DNA of 64,000 nucleotides from Macrobrachium rosenbergii (Eukaryota > Arthropoda > Malacostraca > Decapoda > Palaemonidae). How positions within the stretch are numbered: the stretch's first letter is position 1; every line of letters begins with the position of its first letter. The position numbers and the translations under genes were made by a program. The notes beneath the pieces were generated by a model. The model had not been told where the DNA came from and did not search any database. It saw only the letters and a list, made by a program, of their open reading frames with translations. Where the stretch lies: assembly GCF_040412425.1 (NCBI RefSeq), contig NC_089749.1, forward strand, positions 14,925,162 to 14,989,161. The letters run 5' to 3'. This document shows positions 58,601 through 64,000 of the stretch, piece after piece.

Positions 58601-61156
58601 TTTGCTCAGAAAAAATAAAAATTCATATGTATACAGAAAAAATAAAAATTCATATTGTATACAAAGTATAAGAGAAAATGAAAAAGAATGAAACATAACT
58701 GATCAATCTCCATGCATGAAATAAAAAAAGGTTATTTCCAAGCCCACATCTTCAATAATCCCTTGCTTCCTACAAACTGAATTCTTTTTATTATTTTTAT
58801 ATAGGCAATCTTTAAAGACCTCAGTACTACAAAGCCTCAGGTTGAGATTAAGTATTCAATAGTTGTTATCAACATATCACACAAATTTATCTTTTCCATC
58901 TTGAATTTTGTAGCTTGAACAAATTCAGGGCACTGATGTCCAGGACAGGCCTCCAGCTGGGCACTCAGACTGCTTCTTATAAGAGGAAGCCCATTTCAGT
59001 ACCAAACACTGGCGCTCTGACACTGAAACACCAGGAGACGCACGACTGGGGTTATCCCAAAAGCTACATAAAGGTTTGGGACTATGCTCCTGTTCTCTGA
59101 TCTGCTTACACGGGAGCAGGGAAGCACGCTCAGCAGTAGATAAGGGCCTTTTCAATGGCCTGAATGCACTTGAAAAGCACCAACTGGAATCTGAATCACT
59201 GGATGATAACACATGCACTCTGAGTTGGACGCCTTTCCAGTGGCTGTCCACCGAGTTCTGGGATCCACGTACAACAGGCTCAGCGGAGGGGGACTACCCA
59301 TGGGCAAACATTACTGACCTCCCTTGGACCTCCAGTTTGCCTCCTCCCAGGTTTAGGGGAGTTTGACAGGGACCTTCATCTAGGAGCGTTGATGGGACGA
59401 GTGGTCACCTCCTCCACAGTATTAACTAAAAGACTAAATTTATGGTCTATCCTAGCTTCGAGACTGACAATGGCATTGGGTTCAGAAGGTTGGGAGCTAG
59501 GTGGTTGCTGGAAAAGTCGGACTGGTAATAGGGGAAAAAGCAGTCACAGTAGAAGAAAGAGCGGGTACATCAAGAGAACCCTGGCTTCGGCTCTAGCAGC
59601 CGCCTTTCTCTGTCTATTTCTTTCGAGCTTGTCTAAATGAGAAGTCAAAGTCTTCCATCTCCCCTGATCCCAATCCTTACATTCTTCACAAGAAAGGTCA
59701 AGAGAGCATACTTGCCCTCTGTAACTACAGCAAATAGTGTGAGAGTTATATCAGGCTCAAGTAAGTCTGGTATAGCAGCCTTTGCTCCAAAACCGGATAC
59801 TAGTCAAACAAGAGTCAGACGCTAACAGTCACAATCGGGAAAAGTCAATAAGCTAACATAATTAGCGCCAATGCTACTAAAGTACAGAATACTTCACCAA
59901 AGATGGCGAATGCCGCAACCATCCAGTGCAACAAAATCCAAACAAAAGCTGCTCAAACAACCAGTGATCAGTCGTTGACCGGCAGAAATAAACTGAGCTC
60001 TTCAGCTGTGTTGTACCTATCCTTCCCCGAAAGTGGGCAGGGTACAGTTACCTACACCAGAACAATAGAACGCTACCACAAATTACAAATTTAAACTACC
60101 GCGATATCAGAAACTAAGAGCTGTGTAGTTACTCGGTAAGTTACTTATATAAAAATTCTCAAGTCATTCTCTCATGTAAGTATTCTCCAGACATCATGGC
60201 AAGCCCCATAATGTACCTCATTTTGCCTAGTCTCTGTTTAATGCATCAATGAGCAGAAGTGACTGCTGCTAAATAACAATCTGATGGGGTGGAATATCAC
60301 ATCCCAAGTGAAAGAGGTTTATATTTTTGGACCAAGACAATTATTTAAAATTCTGTATGTCTAAAGATTATGAAAGTGTTATTCGAATGCTAAACCTCTG
60401 CCATTAGTACCACAAAAAATGTCTCCTGATGATGATGAGCAATGTTACAAAATCAAAAAATGGCAATAAAAAATGCACTTGCCTAACATTAATTCCTAAT
60501 CACTTAGCATGGTTCATGCAAAACTACACAAGCTTACAAAATTACTGGAGCTGAAACATATGTAGACTTAAACTAATAAAAATTCAAGAAAAAACAGCAT
60601 TGCAGATTTTGAGAAATGAAAAATATAAATGGAAAGTTGGCAAACCTAATCACTCCAAATTCAACTGCTCCACAAGTACAGCACCTATTGACATCAGGAC
60701 AAGTAAGAACAAGAGGGTCCTCTATATGGGCTGCTCATATAGTGTTGTTCTTGTGAAACTCGGATATAAAAGGTATATGACACTTGACTTCAACCAAGCC
60801 TACCAGGCATATAGCATTAGTAAAGTAGTTTTACTATATTCTCTTTTTGGTTTAGATTAATCTTCATTTAAAACCACCTACCATATCACAGGTGGAGAAG
60901 TACATCAGCATGTTTGGTGTACTAACCTACAGTAAATAACAGTTGAAGATTTTTTAATTTACCTTAAAGTAAATCTTAACATAAAAATGGACAAGTTTTT
61001 ATATCTTACCTGCAACCAAGTCCTCACAGTTGGGAAACGGTTTACAGAAACCTCTATAAAAGGAATGCCAGCATCTTTTAAACTATTCTTGGCTGCCAAG
61101 CAATGAGGGCAGCCCACAGTACTGTAAATTACAACGCGGCCACGAATGTCCAGCAT
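44422..61156 (-). CDS. Glutaredoxin-DEP-DUF547 fusion protein
   Basis: Nine coding exons on the minus strand: 61010-61156, 57008-57197, 56354-56521, 55261-55366, 52291-52432, 49159-49356, 48374-48526, 47574-47648, 44422-44694. All junctions are GT-AG and in phase, giving 483 residues. Seen: a glutaredoxin fold at 1-100 with a dithiol CPHC at 16-19, TSVPQ with the cis-Pro at 58, and VGGNDD for glutathione binding; a DEP domain at about 120-205 (FVQWIMENKKI, EEEALKIGTELLTKKFIKS); and DUF547 at about 265-430 (DELKAFFINIYNALVIHA, NCGAKSCPPI, LLRWYASDFG). The protein lacks a signal peptide and is probably cytosolic. This three-domain order is found as uncharacterised proteins in animals and plants; no biochemical role is established that I know of. 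A thiol-redox step coupled to a DEP membrane or G-protein contact is only a guess. Confidence 0.93.
44695..47573 (-). other. Fusion gene last intron with a LINE fragment
   Basis: Contains a 3' LINE fragment at 45725-46690 on the minus strand. The rest is AT-rich without coding evidence. Confidence 0.7.
45725..46690 (-). mobile_element. Non-LTR retrotransposon (LINE), truncated, with reverse transcriptase end
   Basis: The minus strand has QWGMRLNSSKTKTLLISRS and PLFQVDGTLLNESEALSIL (end of reverse transcriptase, 46574-46392), then LEYCSPVWMSASARDLSLLD-type sequence, FLFPNSSSYDLDH, EQQHQYAVSVPCC and a (AAT)n tail. At least one in-frame stop (after CC) shows it is dead. Confidence 0.82.
47574..47648 (-). 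CDS. Fusion gene exon: DUF547 Cys motif
   Basis: A 75-base exon too short for most open-frame lists. Acceptor ATCTTCTCAG, donor GTAAGT. Encodes VDPRIHFALNCGAKSCPPI followed by KTYSAE; the NCGAKSCPP motif is characteristic of DUF547. Confidence 0.95.
48374..48526 (-). CDS. Fusion gene exon: DUF547
   Basis: Acceptor TTCTTTCAG, donor GTAGGT. 51 codons: FFDKTSYLIGGHDFSLNEIE, then NGILRANKKG and FGKSDPR, typical of DUF547. Confidence 0.95.
49159..49356 (-). CDS. Fusion gene exon: DUF547 core
   Basis: Acceptor TTCCCTAG, donor GTATAT. 66 whole codons with the family hallmark DELKAFFINIYNALVIHA and ENGPPTNWLSRYK. Confidence 0.96.
50045..50134. repeat. GA microsatellite
   Basis: (GA)n of about 45 units in an intron of the fusion gene. 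Confidence 0.9.
51485..51720. mobile_element. Inverted-repeat element (CAGGCAGTCCCC family), copy A
   Basis: TA at 51483-51484 and 51721-51722. Left end CAGGCAGTCCCCGGGTTACG; right end read inversely CAGGCAGTCCCCGGTTTACG. 236 bases. The inside repeats TTACGAC/TTACGATG words. Confidence 0.85.
52291..52432 (-). CDS. Fusion gene exon: DEP-DUF547 linker
   Basis: Acceptor CATTGCAG, donor GTATGT. Encodes LNDNSDSLALNAGLTQNCVV and NELSELLRRLIIRLFDDHVS, ending in phase 0. Confidence 0.92.
52433..55260 (-). other. Fusion gene intron, little recognised
   Basis: AT-rich. The plus-strand frame at 53742-54005 has an even, protein-like composition and may be a fragment of a mobile element, but I cannot place it. 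Confidence 0.5.
55261..55366 (-). CDS. Fusion gene exon: DEP end
   Basis: Acceptor TTTTTCAG, donor GTAATT. Encodes EEEALKIGTELLTKKFIKS and TQDGSTFENSAQSYY. The longer minus-strand frame here runs into a GA microsatellite and is not coding beyond the acceptor. Confidence 0.93.
55621..55695. repeat. GA microsatellite
   Basis: (GA)n of about 37 units, 255 bases upstream (in transcript order) of a fusion gene acceptor. Confidence 0.9.
56354..56521 (-). CDS. Fusion gene exon: linker and DEP start
   Basis: Acceptor TTCTTGCAG, donor GTAAGT. Encodes KFVCASDPTVAVIEELKESG, then RLSLFSTVKNAFSGQQFVQW and IMENKKI. Confidence 0.94.
57008..57197 (-). CDS. Fusion gene exon: glutaredoxin C-half
   Basis: Acceptor CATTTGCAG, donor GTAAGA. 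Encodes GKTGKTSVPQIFFNETYVGG, then a charged linker ending DVP. Phase 0 in, one base out. Confidence 0.95.
57780..58120. mobile_element. Degraded element related to the CAG-ended group
   Basis: CGACTTACAGC near the left edge and CGACTTATGGC read inversely from the right edge, enclosing many short related words (GATAACAGCGAAACG, CAAGTTATGG). No clean target duplication. Confidence 0.4.
58305..58605 (-). repeat. Dispersed 330-base repeat, copy 7
   Basis: Minus-strand copy: the plus strand reads CAGTACTGGGACCTATGAGG at one end and TGCACTGATGGCACTACACC at the other. Confidence 0.8.
61010..61156 (-). CDS. Fusion gene exon: start and glutaredoxin active site
   Basis: ATG at 61154-61156. Encodes 49 residues, MLDIRGRVVIYSTVGCPHCL onward, ending WLQ. 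Donor GTAAGA. An acceptor (TTTTTTTAG) lies 13 bases before the ATG, so the 5' UTR is split. Confidence 0.94.
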
Positions 61157-61171
61157 CTCTTACCTCAACCT

Positions 61172-63067
61172 AAAAAAAATGTAATGTAATTTGAATAACA
61201 ATGTAAATTGAAGATGGTTATGAATCATTTACCATACTTAAAAAATGATGTGGGTAATGTACACATACAGTACAATTTTGTTGTCTCACTAAGTTTACCA
61301 GAGACCTTGTATTGATATGCCAATAGTCTAGATTTGCCATGTTTTTCAGCTACTGTCATATATATAATTGTTTCAAATAAATTTTTGCATTTATCTAATA
61401 TATTTCTTGTATTTTTCCAATGCTTAACATTAAACTACTTTATATCTTATTTACAGTACAGGCAGTCCCCGGTTATCGGCAATCCGGTTTGATGGGGCCT
61501 GTCTAGTGAGGAAAATCAGCGATTTTTGGCGCTGAAAATCACTGATTCTCGCTTATCAGTGCCAATAATTGGGTACTGGCACTGATCCATACTTAACAGA
61601 GGTGCTGACCTCCGGTTAACGACGCTGATAAGCCCTGAAAATCACCGATTTTTGGTTATCGGCAATTTTTGCCTATCGTCACACTGTCAGAACAGAACCC
61701 CCGCCAATAACCAGGGACTGCCTGTACTTGTATTTTGGTATTAGTATTACCTCTTTGATATTCAATTTACAGTGCAGTGTTCTGATTTCACATGGCACGT
61801 GAATGTGAAACAAAATTTATAGTTAAAATTAAATTTGAGGGAAAACAGGCCTCTGCACCTCCTTCAAATATTTTCAGTTACTGGCCTCTTATTAATACAG
61901 TCATCATTTTCAAACACTAATTTAGTGGATGCTGGTACTCTTCCTAAACACCTTAATGCATCAATTAAAGTTCATGGCCTAACTAAAGCACTTGATTCAC
62001 CGTTTCTAAATGGCACTGTTCACTTTAAAATCATTTTTTACTAGAATCACATAAAAAATTGACAAATATTGCTAACATCTACAGTTACCTTTGGAATTTT
62101 CCTTTGATTACTTTCTATATAGCTTACATTGGGGTTATATTTTTGCTGTCGTTGCTATCAAATAAATTGACTATATGGACTTTCAATGTACAATCTACTT
62201 TGGCCTATGCATTTTTTGTCATCCATGATAACAGGACCTTAAAGTAGGTTATGATAAAATGGCAGCCTTCAGCGATGCAAACTTTCAACAAGGCTAAACA
62301 ATGGTAATTACAATGATATATCCCAGGCCTAACCTCCTCCTAAGCTGGGAGAGGGGGGAATGGTTCCTTTTCTGCAAAATTTACATCCCTAGACTATCTC
62401 TCACACAATTTAGTTAATTATTATAGCCAGTAACAAGACAAACATTTGGTAAAATTTGCCTTTAAAACTATTATTGCATTCTGAACTTGAGAATATTATT
62501 TTCGTACGATTTCTAAGTGTGCTTTAAACATTTATGACACCTGTTTCGTTTGCAATGACCTAACCAACCACACCTAACCTAACCTACCCTAGGGTACCAA
62601 GTCCTTACCTTAGTGCAAAATATTGTGTGGTTGATTAGGTCATTTGCGAACGAAATGAACGCTAGAAACGACCAAAGCACACATTTAAACATGGGAATGC
62701 GATATTTTCAAGCACAAAACGTGATAATGGATCAGAGTAAAATTTTACCCACCCCCCAAAAAGGGCGTAACTTTTTCTTAACTTTAAATGGACCATGTTC
62801 AACAAGTTATTGTAGGCCTAGCTTTATTCGTAACTGGCTACATTCCATATTTACTGGCATTGTGGAAGAAAATTCATTCTAAACACTCAATTAACAGAGC
62901 AAAACGACAGATATTTGAGTTTTCATATAGAATACAAAATGTCAAGCAGGGCCTAATTCTATTTACCTTAAATTATTGTTACTTCCCGTTAAAGAATACG
63001 AACAACAAATAAAAAGTAATCAGTAAAAACAGAGCTTGAATTCTTAATTTAGGAGAAAACTACTCAC
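61172..63067 (-). other. Probable 5' UTR intron of the fusion gene
   Basis: Bounded by the acceptor at 61170 and the donor at 63067. Contains an inverted-repeat element at 61459-61724. Plus-strand frames at 61835-62044 and 62613-63012 have no recognisable content. Confidence 0.5.
61459..61724. mobile_element. Inverted-repeat element (CAGGCAGTCCCC family), copy B
   Basis: TA at 61457-61458 and 61725-61726. Left end CAGGCAGTCCCCGGTTATCG; right end read inversely CAGGCAGTCCCTGGTTATTG. 266 bases, same termini as the element at 51485 but a different inside (TTATCGGC, CTGAAAATCAC words). Confidence 0.85.
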
Positions 63068-63200
63068 CAGAAGTCACTCTGTACGTTTTAACATTTAAAA
63101 ACGACAAATAAATCAATACCGGGTCCGCCGAGGAATGTTACAGCACCAATTAGCGTTTTCGGCATTGGAATGTCACGGGCTAATTGTCATTCCACGTGCG
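63068..63200 (-). promoter_or_regulatory. Probable non-coding first exon and promoter of the fusion gene
   Basis: A donor (CTG|GTGAGTAG, minus strand) lies at 63067/63068 and an acceptor at 61170-61171, 13 bases before the ATG. The exon's upstream edge cannot be set; a slightly GC-rich stretch with CGs at 63115-63205 is the likely start zone. Inferred from splice sites only. Confidence 0.45.
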
Positions 63201-63455
63201 TTTTGTTAAGTTCCATTTCGTTGCAAGAACATTTGTTACAGTTACTTTCAAAACAATGACTAATAAATAATTTTTATAACACCGATAAAATACATTTTAC
63301 TTGTCTTTTACTAAAATCTTTACATAAAAACCTTATTACAGAATTTTATCTACTATTCTAAAAATAATTGAGAAAAACAAATCACTACGTAATAAATTTT
63401 GACTGAGAACAGCTCCAAAATCGAACCAATTCAGCTAAAGAACGTTTATGTTTAG

Positions 63456-63458
<3 letters not shown>

Positions 63459-63531
<73 letters not shown>
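63459..63531. repeat. GA microsatellite
   Basis: (GA)n of about 36 units upstream of the fusion gene. Confidence 0.9.
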
Positions 63532-63534
<3 letters not shown>

Positions 63535-63599
63535 TTGGGGTCTGGAAGAAGCACCGGAAGCCAGTTTAAGTGAAAAAAGGCAATAAATTTATATACAAC

Positions 63600-63765
63600 A
63601 AACGGAAATACACATACTTTGTAGTGGGTCTATAGGCATTGAAGTTACTTGTACTCAAAGGTTATTAAACTGGGAAATGCCCAGCCAAGATTCAAACCAT
63701 GGTCTGGTTTAGAAGGATAAAAATCGGCTATGGCCACCCGGCTATCAGGAGATGAATATTGATAC
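63600..63765 (-). mobile_element. tRNA-like SINE
   Basis: Minus strand reads AGCCGGGTGGCCATAGCC near 63750 and CCATGGTTTGAATCTTGGC near 63690, spaced and worded like tRNA boxes A and B. It lacks the cloverleaf fold of a working tRNA. Confidence 0.55.
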
Positions 63766-64000
63766 TGACTATGCTGTGAATGCGCCTGTCAAACTCATGT
63801 TCTGTAATTAGGACTGATATCAACCTATCTCAACCATGATAGGTGATTAGTAAGTAAGTGTCACTTCGGTAATTATACATTATTGTTACTTATACTCGCG
63901 TCGCTTTTTATATTAACAAATATTAAGACACTGTCTTACTATTTGCCTTAATGAACCAGGTCATTTCGATTCCTGGCAGGGGTAGATGCTCTTATCAGTT

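Larger units (their letters stand above)
57198..61009 (-). other. Fusion gene intron with repeats and a GC-richer insert
   Basis: Contains a degraded inverted-repeat element (57780-58120), a minus-strand copy of the dispersed repeat (58305-58605) and a GC-richer block at 58900-59830 of unknown origin. Confidence 0.6.

Noticed and set aside
63600..63765. Possible functional tRNA gene on the minus strand
   Set aside because: Box-like words are present but stems do not pair into a cloverleaf; better explained as a SINE.

Overview
The window is animal nuclear DNA with intron-rich genes, most likely from a decapod crustacean (prawn, shrimp or crab). All splice junctions used are GT-AG. The introns are packed with microsatellites, short inverted-repeat DNA transposons, LINE 3' ends, tRNA-like SINEs and a roughly 330-base dispersed repeat. 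The organism is inferred from protein similarity and repeat style; the species cannot be fixed from sequence alone. Three protein genes are well supported, and each joins in one continuous reading frame. LAYOUT. (1) 1-20.8 kb, plus strand: the 3' part of a Skeletor-like gene. It encodes the end of one DM13 domain, a complete second DM13, a DOMON domain, a cupredoxin-like region and a 906-residue Pro/Ser/Thr-rich tail. The 5' exons lie before the window. A second, alternative last exon (6839-7564) with its own stop and poly(A) signal would give a short isoform ending right after the DM13 pair. (2) 20.85-27.0 kb: intergenic, with no confident gene. A roughly 180-200 base tandem repeat ends about 150 bases before the next start codon. 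(3) 27.0-41.6 kb, plus strand: splicing factor 3A subunit 1 (SF3A1), complete in five coding exons and 820 residues. Its 8.3 kb first intron holds a 3.28 kb piggyBac element with TTAA duplications and a frameshifted transposase, a second short TTAA-flanked element, and a 746-base inverted-repeat element. (4) 41.4-63.2 kb, minus strand: a complete gene of nine coding exons plus a likely non-coding first exon. It encodes a 483-residue protein joining glutaredoxin, DEP and DUF547 domains. It is convergent with SF3A1, and the two 3' ends may overlap. (5) 63.2-64 kb: upstream flank with a GA microsatellite and a tRNA-like SINE. HOW THE GENES RELATE. Nothing suggests the three genes work in one pathway. 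Skeletor belongs to the DM13/DOMON family of extracellular, cuticle and spindle-matrix proteins. SF3A1 is a core U2 snRNP spliceosome protein. The glutaredoxin-DEP-DUF547 protein is conserved but functionally little studied. The most notable points are the alternative Skeletor terminal exon, the three-domain fusion protein, the nested transposons in SF3A1 intron 1, a set of CAG...CTG inverted-repeat elements with TA duplications, and an apparent LINE/SINE pair sharing a 3' tail.
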